A stretch of DNA of 18,985 bases. It comes from UBA1413 sp964349885 (lineage in GTDB: Bacteria; Bacteroidota; Bacteroidia; Bacteroidales; Prolixibacteraceae). The position numbers were made by a program, and so were the translations under genes. The stretch is taken from assembly GCA_964349885.1 (NCBI GenBank), contig CAYGIQ010000039.1, positions 1 through 18,985 on the forward strand. The letters run 5' to 3'. The notes beneath the pieces are model-generated. The model saw only the letters and a program-made list of their open reading frames with translations. It did not search any database and was not told the origin of the DNA. This document shows, piece by piece, positions 1 to 7,781 of this stretch. Within the stretch, counting starts at the first letter, position 1. Every line of letters starts with the position of its first letter.

Positions 1-193
1 CAAATACCGAAACCGTAATATCGGTCTGCACATAGGCTCCAGCCAGCAAGCCGGGTTTGTGGTACCCCCGATAGGCATCGCCTTCCACCTGGGTGCCATT
101 GAAACCTCCCAGAATGCCTCCCTCAAATATCTGGCCTACAGCACCCATCGAAAATCCAATAAGAAGCAGGGCAACATACGTTATTTTTCTCAT
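1..193 (-). CDS. Outer-membrane beta-barrel protein (PorT-like), 5' part only
   Basis: The first 64 codons of a gene that runs off the left edge of the window. It starts with a clear signal peptide: a short basic n-region (MRKITYV), a hydrophobic core and a probable cleavage just before a Gln (GAVG|Q). The mature start has the GG-x-LGGFNGTQVEGD-x-x-x-GYHK-x-G pattern typical of Bacteroidota outer-membrane beta-barrel (PorT/OMP_b-brl) proteins, where the first strands and a conserved G-rich turn follow cleavage. The protein is expected in the outer membrane, but its exact role cannot be told from this fragment. The start is the only ATG that gives a full signal peptide, and it lies about 36 nt downstream of the predicted transcription start from the TAnnTTTG box at 234-241. 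Confidence 0.75.
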   Translation of the reverse strand, partial: MRKITYVALLLIGFSMGAVGQIFEGGILGGFNGTQVEGDAYRGYHKPGLLAGAYVQTDITVSVF

Positions 194-233
194 CTTGGTA
201 TCTTAGTTCATTTGTTTGCAATATCTGTAAAGC

Positions 234-241
234 CAAAAATA
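234..241 (-). promoter_or_regulatory. -7 box (TAnnTTTG) upstream of the beta-barrel gene
   Basis: On the minus strand this reads TATTTTTG, a full match to the Bacteroidota sigma-ABfr -7 consensus TAnnTTTG. The ATG of the beta-barrel gene lies about 40 nt downstream. No clear TTG-type -33 element is seen at the usual distance, so the assignment rests on the -7 box and its position in the short gap behind the sirtuin gene. Confidence 0.45.
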
Positions 242-268
242 AGCTGGCGTGTTGGGCTTAAATTCCAT

Positions 269-1000
269 TTAAGTTTTTGTAGACGGAAGTCCAAATCGCA
301 TTCGCAGCAATCTTCCCAGCTCAGGTACGCCTTCGGTGGCTTTTTTGCGAATATAGGTGGTTCCTGTTCCAGAATAGTTCGGTTCACCCGGATCAACCAC
401 AAAGATAGGTATACCAGGAGTTGCATAATTAACGAGTCCGGCCGCAGGGTAAACAACCATCGATGTACCTATTATGGCCAAAGCATCGGCCTGCTCAACC
501 AGAGGAATGGCATCCTCCATGGCAGGTACAGCTTCTCCAAACCATACAATATGTGGTCGAAGCTGACTGCCGGCCGAACAGAGATCTCCGAGGTTTAGCT
601 CCCAGTGTTCGAGGGTATAAATGTTTTCATGATTTACGGTGCTGCGCACCTTCATTAACTCTCCGTGAAGATGCAGAATTTTGCTGCTGCCTGCCCGTTC
701 ATGCAAATCATCGACATTCTGGGTGATAATCTGTACATCAAAATCACGTTCCAGATCAACCAGTGCAAAATGTCCGGAATTGGGCACAGCATGGCTGAGG
801 GCTCTTCTTCGTTCGTTGTAAAACTTCAATACCAGATCGGGATTTCGCTCCCAGGCACCAATACTGGCCACCTCCTCTACATCATAGTTTTCCCACAATC
901 CGCCCATTTCGCGAAAAGTTTTAAGGCCACTCTCCTGACTGATTCCGGCACCTGTAAGAACCGCCAGTTTAAATCTTTTTACCATTTCAGAAATTTGCAT
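269..1000 (-). CDS. cobB: NAD-dependent protein deacylase, SIRT5/CobB-type sirtuin
   Basis: A Sir2-family enzyme of 243 aa, which removes acyl groups from lysines using NAD+ in the cytoplasm. Visible motifs are GAGIS-x-ESG (residues 17-25), FR-x-x-GGLW (29-36), QNVDDLHERAG (94-104), HLHGEL with catalytic His112, and later LRPHIVWFGE and GTS. Y61 and R64 form the YxxR pair that in SIRT5 and CobB reads negatively charged acyl groups, which suggests desuccinylase/demalonylase ability. The zinc-ribbon cysteines (two CxxC pairs) are gone: the usual zinc-module segment holds a single Cys. The frame extends upstream to 1090, but the extension overlaps the dnaG promoter and start and has no sirtuin character, so the ATG at 1000 was chosen (985 is an alternative). 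It is divergent from dnaG. Confidence 0.88.
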   Translation of the reverse strand: MQISEMVKRFKLAVLTGAGISQESGLKTFREMGGLWENYDVEEVASIGAWERNPDLVLKFYNERRRALSHAVPNSGHFALVDLERDFDVQIITQNVDDLHERAGSSKILHLHGELMKVRSTVNHENIYTLEHWELNLGDLCSAGSQLRPHIVWFGEAVPAMEDAIPLVEQADALAIIGTSMVVYPAAGLVNYATPGIPIFVVDPGEPNYSGTGTTYIRKKATEGVPELGRLLRMRFGLPSTKT

Positions 1001-1062
1001 TGGTTCGTTGCCTAAAAATAGAAGTAAAATAATGTTTGTATGCAAATACGACCCGCAATTTT

Positions 1063-1070
1063 TACATTTG
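1063..1070 (+). promoter_or_regulatory. Predicted dnaG promoter -7 box
   Basis: TACATTTG is an exact TAnnTTTG match. A TTTG at 1035-1038 could serve as the -33 element, although the 24-nt spacer is slightly long. Because the box ends only 4 nt before the dnaG ATG, transcription would begin at or next to the start codon, giving a leaderless or nearly leaderless mRNA. Confidence 0.5.
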
Positions 1071-1074
1071 CAGT

Positions 1075-3018
1075 ATGATCGACCAATCAACCGTTGAGCG
1101 AATTATCGATGCTTCACAGATTGTGGAGGTGGTTTCCGACTTTGTTAACCTCAAAAGAAGAGGGGTAAATTACCTCGGAAACTGTCCGTTTCACAACGAG
1201 AAAACCCCGTCGTTTACCGTTTCTCCGGCCAAGGGTATTTTCAAGTGCTTTGGTTGTGGCAAGGGAGGCAATTCCGTAAACTTCATTATGGAACACGAAA
1301 GCCTGAGCTATCCCGAGGCACTCAAGTTTCTTGCCCGAAAATACCACATCGATGTGGTCGAAAAAGAGGAAACCGACGAAGAACGGCAGCAAAAAGACGA
1401 CCGCGAAAGCATGATGATCGTCTCGGGCTTTGCCCAAAAATACTTTTCCAATTTCCTATGGAGCGAAGAGGAGGGTCGTGCCATTGGGCTAAGCTACCTT
1501 CAGGAGAGGGGCATGAGAGAGGATACCATCCGGAAATTTGAGCTGGGCTTCTGCCCCGATGGAAAAAGCACCTTCACCGATGCTGCAAGAAGGGAAGGAT
1601 ATCAGCTTGAATATCTCGATAAAACGGGGCTAACCATACAGCGCGATGAGTGGATCCGCGACCGGTTCTCTGCGAGGGTAATGTTTCCCATACACAACCT
1701 TGCAGGTCGGGTAATAGGTTTTGGGGGTCGTATTCTCAAAGACGACCCCAAAGCGGCCAAATACCTCAACTCTCCAGAATCAGACATCTACCATAAAAGC
1801 CGGGTTTTGTACGGTCTTTTTCAGGCAAAGCGGGAAATTACCCGCGCCGACAAATGTTTTTTGGTGGAAGGATACACCGATGTGATTTCACTGCATCAGG
1901 CGGGAATCGAAAATGTGGTGGCCTCCTCGGGGACTGCGCTCACCAGCGATCAGATTAGACTAATACGACGTTTCTCCCCGAATATTACCATTCTTTACGA
2001 TGGAGACGAAGCAGGAATCAAAGCCTCCCTCCGGGGCATCGACCTGGTATTGCAAGAAGGGATGAACGTGAAAGTGCTGCTTTTTCCCAACGGAGAGGAT
2101 CCCGACTCCTTTGCACGAAAACACAGCTCAACAGAAGTGTTAAAATTCATCGCCGAAAACGAGACCGATTTTATTCGGTTCAAAACTAGGCTGCTGATGG
2201 AGGGGGCAGAAAACGATCCAATAGCCAGAGCCAAACTTATACAGGAAATTGTTCAGTCGGTAGCGGTTATTCCCGAAAGCATTACACGGGCAGTATACAT
2301 CAGGGAGGTTAGCCGATTGATGGGCGTTGAAGAGGATGTTTTATACACCGAAATTCGGAAAATCTTACGAAAACATTCCGAAAAGTCAGGCTCGTATCAA
2401 CCACCCCTTCCCTCTGTAAAAACAAAACCCCAATCCATTGCTTATAAAGAGAAACCCGGTGAATTGAGCCCCGAAGAGCTCGAACTCATGCGCTATCTGC
2501 TCAAATATTGCAAGTCGCCTCTGTTCGAGCAGGAGTCTGACGACCCCACCCAGCCTGAAATTGTAACCGTTGGAGACTTTATTCTCTCACAACTGAACGA
2601 AGATGAAATTCTCCCCGATAAGCCAGTATTCAGAACAATCGCCCAAGAAATTACAGAACACTTGCAGGATCCCAATTTTAACCCTGAGCGCTATTTTACC
2701 CACCACCCCGACAACGACGTCAGTCAGATGGCCAGCAATCTCTTATCCGAAAAATGGATAGAAAGCAAACGTTGGGCAAAAGCAGGCGCACATACCGAAA
2801 AAGAACAGGACCTGCTTGGATTGCTGATTCCAAGGGTAGTGAATGAATACAAACTTCGTAAGATTAAAGAGATGCACCTTGAACTGGAGAAGGAGATTGC
2901 ATCGCTGGACTCCGAAACCGACGACAAAAAACTGTTTGATGCACTTTCAAAAATTCAGAATCTGAAAAAAATTGAACGATATCTTTCAGATAACCTCGGC
3001 AGCCGTGCCATTATGTAA
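1075..3018 (+). CDS. dnaG: DNA primase DnaG
   Basis: Synthesises RNA primers at the replication fork in partnership with the replicative helicase. It has 647 aa, normal for DnaG. The N-terminal CHC2 zinc finger is present: C37-P-F-H40 and C58-F-G-C61. The central catalytic core has the TOPRIM motifs E265-G-Y-T-D269 and D309-G-D-E-A-G314, whose acidic residues bind metal. The last 200 residues are divergent and charged, as expected for the helicase-binding region. The frame is open from a TTG at 1036, but MIDQSTVERI at 1075 matches the usual DnaG start and follows the -7 box. The FMN-binding gene follows after 27 nt, so the two are probably co-transcribed. Confidence 0.97.
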   Translation: MIDQSTVERIIDASQIVEVVSDFVNLKRRGVNYLGNCPFHNEKTPSFTVSPAKGIFKCFGCGKGGNSVNFIMEHESLSYPEALKFLARKYHIDVVEKEETDEERQQKDDRESMMIVSGFAQKYFSNFLWSEEEGRAIGLSYLQERGMREDTIRKFELGFCPDGKSTFTDAARREGYQLEYLDKTGLTIQRDEWIRDRFSARVMFPIHNLAGRVIGFGGRILKDDPKAAKYLNSPESDIYHKSRVLYGLFQAKREITRADKCFLVEGYTDVISLHQAGIENVVASSGTALTSDQIRLIRRFSPNITILYDGDEAGIKASLRGIDLVLQEGMNVKVLLFPNGEDPDSFARKHSSTEVLKFIAENETDFIRFKTRLLMEGAENDPIARAKLIQEIVQSVAVIPESITRAVYIREVSRLMGVEEDVLYTEIRKILRKHSEKSGSYQPPLPSVKTKPQSIAYKEKPGELSPEELELMRYLLKYCKSPLFEQESDDPTQPEIVTVGDFILSQLNEDEILPDKPVFRTIAQEITEHLQDPNFNPERYFTHHPDNDVSQMASNLLSEKWIESKRWAKAGAHTEKEQDLLGLLIPRVVNEYKLRKIKEMHLELEKEIASLDSETDDKKLFDALSKIQNLKKIERYLSDNLGSRAIM

Positions 3019-3045
3019 CCAAAAGGAAACCCGAAATAAGCAACC

Positions 3046-3570
3046 ATGCGCACCGTAACAATTCAGGACAGAGATGAGATTGAGGAGATCATTAGAAGTT
3101 GCAAAACCTGCTATCTGGCCATGAGTATCAACGATCGACCCTATGTGCTGCCTATGAACTTTGTCCTATCGGGCAACACCGTTATATTGCATTGTGAACC
3201 TAAGGGCCGCATGTGGGATACCCTTCATGCCAATCCCCGGGTGTGCATTAACTGGACCATCGGAGAGGAGATTGTTTGGCAAGATGCACATGTTGGATGC
3301 AGCTATCGGGTGAAGTCGGCCTCTGTGGTAGCCGAAGGAGAGGCTGTATCGGTCACCGACTTTGATGAAAAATACCAGGCACTCACCCTTATGATGCAGC
3401 ATTACAGCGACAGAACATTTAATTTTAACGCACCTGCCGTGAAAAACGTAGGCCTTTTTAGGGTAAAAATCGATCAGATGAGTGGCAAACGGTTTGGTGT
3501 TAACGTAGGTCCGAAAAAAGCTGGTGGGAAATCAGACGAAGACCCTTCAATGAGTGGAAAGCCCAATTGA
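3046..3570 (+). CDS. Pyridoxamine 5'-phosphate oxidase family FMN flavoprotein (NimA-like)
   Basis: A 174-aa single-domain split-barrel flavoprotein. The pattern is that of the PPOX/NimA-like group common in Bacteroidales: an N-terminal helix (IEEIIRSCKTCYLAMS), then PYVLPMNFV, an ILHCEPKGRMWDTL segment where a His and a basic patch usually contact FMN phosphate, then CINW, CSYRVKSASVVAEGEA and a C-terminal KIDQMSGKRFG. Some relatives reduce 5-nitroimidazoles and others bind FMN or haem with unknown substrates, so the substrate here is not known. The last 18 residues are low-complexity and charged, and are probably a disordered tail. It lies 27 nt behind dnaG in the same direction; a role in replication is not implied. 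Confidence 0.85.
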   Translation: MRTVTIQDRDEIEEIIRSCKTCYLAMSINDRPYVLPMNFVLSGNTVILHCEPKGRMWDTLHANPRVCINWTIGEEIVWQDAHVGCSYRVKSASVVAEGEAVSVTDFDEKYQALTLMMQHYSDRTFNFNAPAVKNVGLFRVKIDQMSGKRFGVNVGPKKAGGKSDEDPSMSGKPN

Positions 3571-3621
3571 TCGTTTATCAAAACCAACTGATATAGAATT
3601 TACAAAGCGTTTACCTAACCT

Positions 3622-5127
3622 ATGAAAACCAAACAGACAATTAGCTTTTTGGTCACCCCCTTGGTTATGTTGTGGTTGATGCTGTTCAGCGATATTGGCC
3701 GCAATCAGCCCCAAGTAGCTTCAACTCTGGCGGTGGCGCTGCTGATGGCAGTATGGTGGGTTAGCGAAGTGGTACCGCTGGCAGTTACCGCATTGCTGCC
3801 GGTAGTGCTGTTTCCCCTTTTTGGCATTATGAATGGCGCCGAGGTGTCGGCAACCTACTTTAACGAAATCATTTTTCTATTTATGGGCGGATTTATGGTT
3901 GCCCTCGCCATGGAACGATGGGATCTTCATCGGCGGATTGCACTTAATATTCTCCTGTTTACTGGTGTTACACCAGGCAGAATTTTGTTGGGATTTATGG
4001 TTGCTTCCTTTTTCCTTTCTATGTGGATTTCAAATTCAGCCACGGCCATGATGATGCTGCCCATCGCTTTATCGGTAATTCACCAGTTCGATGGACTGAT
4101 GAAAAAAGATACGCCACATAAATTTGGCATCGCCATACTGCTTGGTATCGCCTACAGCGCCTCAATCGGAGGAATGGCTACCCTTGTTGGTACACCTACC
4201 AACCTCTCTTTTTCGCGTATCTACCAAATCTACTTCCCTGACGCACCCGAAATCTCCTTTTCAGTTTGGTTGCTCTTTGCCTTGCCGGTTTCCCTAATCA
4301 TTTTTGGAATCGCTTTTACTTATCTCTACTTTTATTTTAAGCCAAAGAAAAACGAATGGGTGGCCGTTGGCCGCGATAGTTTCTCTCAACAACTCGACGG
4401 AATGGGTCCTGCAACACAGGAACAGAAAATGGTAATGGGTGTGTTTGTTGCCCTTGCACTGCTTTGGATGCTTAGGGTAGACATTAAGTTGGGTGTGTTT
4501 ATAGTTCCCGGATGGGATCGACTCTTCAACCACAGCAAATATCTGAACGATGGAACAGTGGCCATTGCGCTGGCGATAGTATTGTTTGTGCTGCCATCGA
4601 AAAGTAAAAAAGGACAAAAGCTGCTCGATTGGCCTACAGCATCAAAGGTTCCCTGGCAGATTCTTCTGCTTTTTGGAGGTGGGTTTGCACTGGCAACCGG
4701 CATGAAAGCATCGGGGCTCTCGCTTTGGATTGGTCAGCAACTGTCGGATGTAGCCCAACTGCATCCATTGGCGTTGATCCTATTGATCGCGTTATCCATC
4801 TCGTTTCTAACAGAGTTAACCTCAAATACAGCCACGACCGAGATGATATTGCCTATACTGGCAGGAATTTCCATAGTATCAGGTATCCATCCCCTTTTGA
4901 TGATGATTCCGGCTACCATGTCTGCCTCTATGGCTTTTATGTTGCCGGTGGCCACCCCGCCCAATGCGATTGTATTTGGATCGGAACGAATCGGAATCCT
5001 CACCATGGCACGTACCGGATTTTTACTCAATCTCCTTGCCGTGCTGGTAGTCTCGCTGATGATGTATTTCTGGGGCGATGCTTTTTTTGGGGGTTACCTT
5101 GAAGGTCAGCCATTGCTTCCGCGCTGA
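3622..5127 (+). CDS. SLC13/DASS-family anion (dicarboxylate) symporter
   Basis: An inner-membrane transporter of 501 aa, the normal length for DASS carriers, with about 11-13 hydrophobic segments. The two family signature motifs are present in inverted-repeat halves: SNSATA (residues 137-142) and TE-L-TSNTATTEM (SNT at 401-403). In characterised homologues such as VcINDY these loops bind Na+ and the substrate carboxylate. A GTPTNL segment and an ATPPNAIVFGS segment give the matching hairpin partners. Likely substrates are C4-dicarboxylates, but the family also carries citrate and sulfate, so specificity is inferred only. It starts 51 nt after the flavoprotein gene, with no strong promoter seen, and converges on the sulfatase gene with a 40-nt gap. 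Sulfate export from the neighbouring sulfatase is a possible but untested link. Confidence 0.9.
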   Translation: MKTKQTISFLVTPLVMLWLMLFSDIGRNQPQVASTLAVALLMAVWWVSEVVPLAVTALLPVVLFPLFGIMNGAEVSATYFNEIIFLFMGGFMVALAMERWDLHRRIALNILLFTGVTPGRILLGFMVASFFLSMWISNSATAMMMLPIALSVIHQFDGLMKKDTPHKFGIAILLGIAYSASIGGMATLVGTPTNLSFSRIYQIYFPDAPEISFSVWLLFALPVSLIIFGIAFTYLYFYFKPKKNEWVAVGRDSFSQQLDGMGPATQEQKMVMGVFVALALLWMLRVDIKLGVFIVPGWDRLFNHSKYLNDGTVAIALAIVLFVLPSKSKKGQKLLDWPTASKVPWQILLLFGGGFALATGMKASGLSLWIGQQLSDVAQLHPLALILLIALSISFLTELTSNTATTEMILPILAGISIVSGIHPLLMMIPATMSASMAFMLPVATPPNAIVFGSERIGILTMARTGFLLNLLAVLVVSLMMYFWGDAFFGGYLEGQPLLPR

Positions 5128-5167
5128 GAAAAGATAATTGCAACTGCAATCCCCATTGGGTTATGGC

Positions 5168-6706
5168 TTACCTTTCGTCGGGCCATGGTACCAGAACTCC
5201 GCTATTTTTATATTTTGGCCGGTCGGCATTAACGTTTCGCAATTGATCACCCAGAATAGCCGAAAGCCAATTTACCGTATCGGGAAGGGTGGTGGCAAGA
5301 TTAAACTGCTCCCCGATATCATTCGAAAGTTGGTAGAGCTCTTTCTCACCGTTGGCATACCAATAAATCAGTTTCCAATTCCGAAAACGCAACGAACTGG
5401 TCGTTCCGATGCCCGGACCCGAAGCGCCCCATTTGTTGGGATAGTGCCAAAACAATACCCTCTCACGGGGTCGTTCACTACCCCGAAGCAGAGGTACAAA
5501 ACTCTCGCCATCAACCTCTTGAATTGTCTTGTAGTGCGCAATCCCGGCCATCTCCAGTATGGTTGGGAAATAGTCCTCGGCCATTAAAAACCCAGAACAC
5601 TCTGTTCCGGGGGCTACATGACCCGGCCAGCGAACCAGAACGGGCACCCTTGTACCCCCTTCGTAAGCAGAGCCCTTTCCGCTCTTGAGAGGCTTGTTGT
5701 GATGATGACGCTCACCTCCTCTTGCAACGGCACTTAAACCACCGTTGTCGGAAGTAAAGATCAGTACGGTATTTTGGACCAGCTGATTCTGATCGAGATA
5801 ATCCATCAGATCGCCCAGACTCTTATCCATCCCTTCAATCATAGAGGCATAACGCGCTTCGGTTTCATCGAGACCCATTTCCAAATAGCGGGAATAAAAC
5901 CGGCAATCGGGCTCAATGGGGGTATGAACTGTATAGTGCGACAAGTGGAGAAAAAATGGTTTTCCGCTTCCGCGCACCTTGTCAATCTCTGCTAGGGCTT
6001 CCAGCGTTAAGGCATGGGTTAGGTTGATGCTGTCGCCATGGTATTTTTCCAACCCGGGAACGCCCCATGGTGGTGTGTACTCCCCCGGATTTGCATTGCC
6101 AAAATTTCGTACTCCAAGGAAACTTCCCGGAGCTCCGGCTGCATGCCCTGCAATGTTAACATCGAAGCCGAGTTGAAGCGGATCCGATCCAGGGGTATCC
6201 ATAGCCCCCCAATGAGCCTTTCCCACATGCAGGGTTGTATACCCATGATCGCGCAGAATATTTGGCAAGGCGGTTGCATACAATGCATTGGGCACGGTAT
6301 CGGTAGGCTGCAATCCATTCATATTCCAGGATGGAAATTCAAGCAAGGCATCTTCAAGGTCCTGCGAAAAGTTTCGCCGAAGGGTCCAGTTGGTAACCCG
6401 ATGCCGGGCTGCATGCATACCGGTAAGCATGCTGACACGCGATGGAGAACAGACTGCACTGGAATAGGCTTGTGTAAACTTAACCCCCTCAGCCGCTAAC
6501 CTTTCCATATTGGGTGTCCGATAAAGGTTGTTTTGCGGTGTTCGCTCAGACCAAAAGGGCACCGATGTGTCCTGCCACCCCATATCATCAACCAAAAACA
6601 GAATGATGTTGGGAGGTTGCATCGCTTTGGGCTCCGTGCAACCTGTTAACGCAAGCGCAACTCCTGCAGCTGCCCCTATCATAGATACATGTATTGTAGT
6701 CTTCAT
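5168..6706 (-). CDS. Periplasmic sulfatase lipoprotein (arylsulfatase A-like, S1 family)
   Basis: Hydrolyses sulfate esters, probably on glycans. The 512-aa protein has a signal peptide with lipobox LTGC (Cys23), so it should be lipid-anchored. The formylglycine signature C-x-P-S-R is at 86-90, and Cys86 must be converted to formylglycine by a maturase not present in this window. Other active-site elements are DD at 40-41, GK-x-H at 162-165, His261 in HTP, DN at 320-321 and Lys344 in the K-SGKGSAYEGG segment, so the metal and sulfate site looks complete. Its ATG overlaps the stop of the upstream Gfo/Idh/MocA gene (ATGA), indicating translational coupling. It is the last gene of the GH109-dehydrogenase-sulfatase operon. 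The sulfatase subfamily and the position of the sulfate attacked cannot be read by eye. Confidence 0.95.
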   Translation of the reverse strand: MKTTIHVSMIGAAAGVALALTGCTEPKAMQPPNIILFLVDDMGWQDTSVPFWSERTPQNNLYRTPNMERLAAEGVKFTQAYSSAVCSPSRVSMLTGMHAARHRVTNWTLRRNFSQDLEDALLEFPSWNMNGLQPTDTVPNALYATALPNILRDHGYTTLHVGKAHWGAMDTPGSDPLQLGFDVNIAGHAAGAPGSFLGVRNFGNANPGEYTPPWGVPGLEKYHGDSINLTHALTLEALAEIDKVRGSGKPFFLHLSHYTVHTPIEPDCRFYSRYLEMGLDETEARYASMIEGMDKSLGDLMDYLDQNQLVQNTVLIFTSDNGGLSAVARGGERHHHNKPLKSGKGSAYEGGTRVPVLVRWPGHVAPGTECSGFLMAEDYFPTILEMAGIAHYKTIQEVDGESFVPLLRGSERPRERVLFWHYPNKWGASGPGIGTTSSLRFRNWKLIYWYANGEKELYQLSNDIGEQFNLATTLPDTVNWLSAILGDQLRNVNADRPKYKNSGVLVPWPDER

Positions 6707-7746
6707 GGCTGGGCTTTTTGTGGCGCTGCACCAATGCCAGCCGCAGCATAGATCTTTAATACCAATTCTACTGCCTTACGCGCCTCATAACCATCGATCT
6801 CAAAAGGTCGTTGTGCTTCAATGGCGCTGATAAACGCCGACAGATTCCGGGCATGGTTTTCATACGACATGGCCGAAGGGTCAGCAACGCCCCCTCCTCC
6901 TTCAATGGCACCATGTTGCCGAACTATGTGTTCATCGGCTGCTTCGGGAACGGCAAATTGCCAAACCTGAAGACTGTTCTCGACCAACACAATGGTCCCC
7001 TTTGTTCCGGTTATCTCCATTCTACGAAATTGTCCGGGGAACGATGCGGTAGAACCGTAGACCATTCCAAGGGCCTGGTTTTCGAACCGCATAATAGCCA
7101 CTCCCGTATCCTCGGCCTCTATTTGCGGATGCCCCAGGTGGTGTGCAAAGGCAGCAAGCTGCTGAACAGGACCAACGCAATGAAGCAACAGGTCGATCAT
7201 ATGGATACCCTGATTCATCAGAGCACCGCCTCCATCGAGCTCCCAGGTACCATGCCAACCCTCATAATAGGCATCGGTTCTCCACCATGGAACATGCACC
7301 GAGGCATAGGTTATTGTCCCAAGCCTGCCCCTCGAAAGAGCATCTTGTATGATTTGGGTGGTTTTGTTGTATCTTAAGTTAAAGATGCCTCCAAACCAGG
7401 TGCCGGCTCTAGTATGAGCCTCAATCATCCGGTCGATGCGATCGAGTTGTATCTCTATAGGTTTTTCACAAAGCACATGCTTGCCGTATTTCGCAGCCTC
7501 AATAACCGGCTGTTCGTGAGCACCACTTGGGGTGGCCACCATTACAATGTCTATCTTATCCGACTGAACCATTTCTGTATAGGATTCCCAATGCGTAACG
7601 CCATATTTCAGGGCCAATAGACGGGATTTTTCGGGGCGAACATTCGTGAAGCCTGCCAGCCGGGTGTTGGGCAACGACACAATAGCCTGAGCATGAAATT
7701 CGCTGATCATACCTGTTCCCGCAATCCCAATGTTCCAAATTTTCAT
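6703..7746 (-). CDS. Gfo/Idh/MocA-family NAD(P)-dependent oxidoreductase, cytoplasmic
   Basis: A 347-aa dehydrogenase of the glucose-fructose oxidoreductase/inositol dehydrogenase family. An N-terminal Rossmann fold begins at once (G7-I-A-G-T-G-M-I), followed by ATPSGAHEQPVIEAA and the EKP motif at 94-96, whose Lys is the usual catalytic base. The C-terminal half has GGGALMNQGIHMIDLL, with the conserved His/Asp region of the substrate site. There is no signal peptide, unlike the other two Gfo/Idh/MocA proteins in this window, so it should act in the cytoplasm on an imported sugar or sugar acid. The frame is open back to 7932, but that stretch overlaps the end of the GH109 gene and has no family similarity; the ATG at 7746 starts the Rossmann fold. 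It lies 35 nt behind GH109 and overlaps the sulfatase start by 4 nt. The substrate is unknown. Confidence 0.93.
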   Translation of the reverse strand: MKIWNIGIAGTGMISEFHAQAIVSLPNTRLAGFTNVRPEKSRLLALKYGVTHWESYTEMVQSDKIDIVMVATPSGAHEQPVIEAAKYGKHVLCEKPIEIQLDRIDRMIEAHTRAGTWFGGIFNLRYNKTTQIIQDALSRGRLGTITYASVHVPWWRTDAYYEGWHGTWELDGGGALMNQGIHMIDLLLHCVGPVQQLAAFAHHLGHPQIEAEDTGVAIMRFENQALGMVYGSTASFPGQFRRMEITGTKGTIVLVENSLQVWQFAVPEAADEHIVRQHGAIEGGGGVADPSAMSYENHARNLSAFISAIEAQRPFEIDGYEARKAVELVLKIYAAAGIGAAPQKAQP

Positions 7747-7781
7747 TCTGATGTTGACTAAAATTGGTAATGCAATATTCC

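Noticed and set aside
257..273. CTTAAAT/ATTTAAG hairpin followed by five T on the plus strand
   Set aside because: It looks like a plus-strand terminator, but no plus-strand gene ends here, and it overlaps the sirtuin stop codon, whose transcript runs the other way.
1001..1090. N-terminal extension of the sirtuin frame to 1090
   Set aside because: It runs through the dnaG promoter and start codon and has no similarity to sirtuins; the ATG at 1000 is preferred.
4629..5102. 157-aa plus-strand frame within the SLC13 gene
   Set aside because: It lies entirely over a clear transporter gene in another frame and has no recognisable family pattern.
5137..5150. ATTGCA/TGCAAT inverted repeat between the convergent transporter and sulfatase genes
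   Set aside because: The stem is short, the loop is only 2 nt and no T-run follows, so it is not a convincing terminator.
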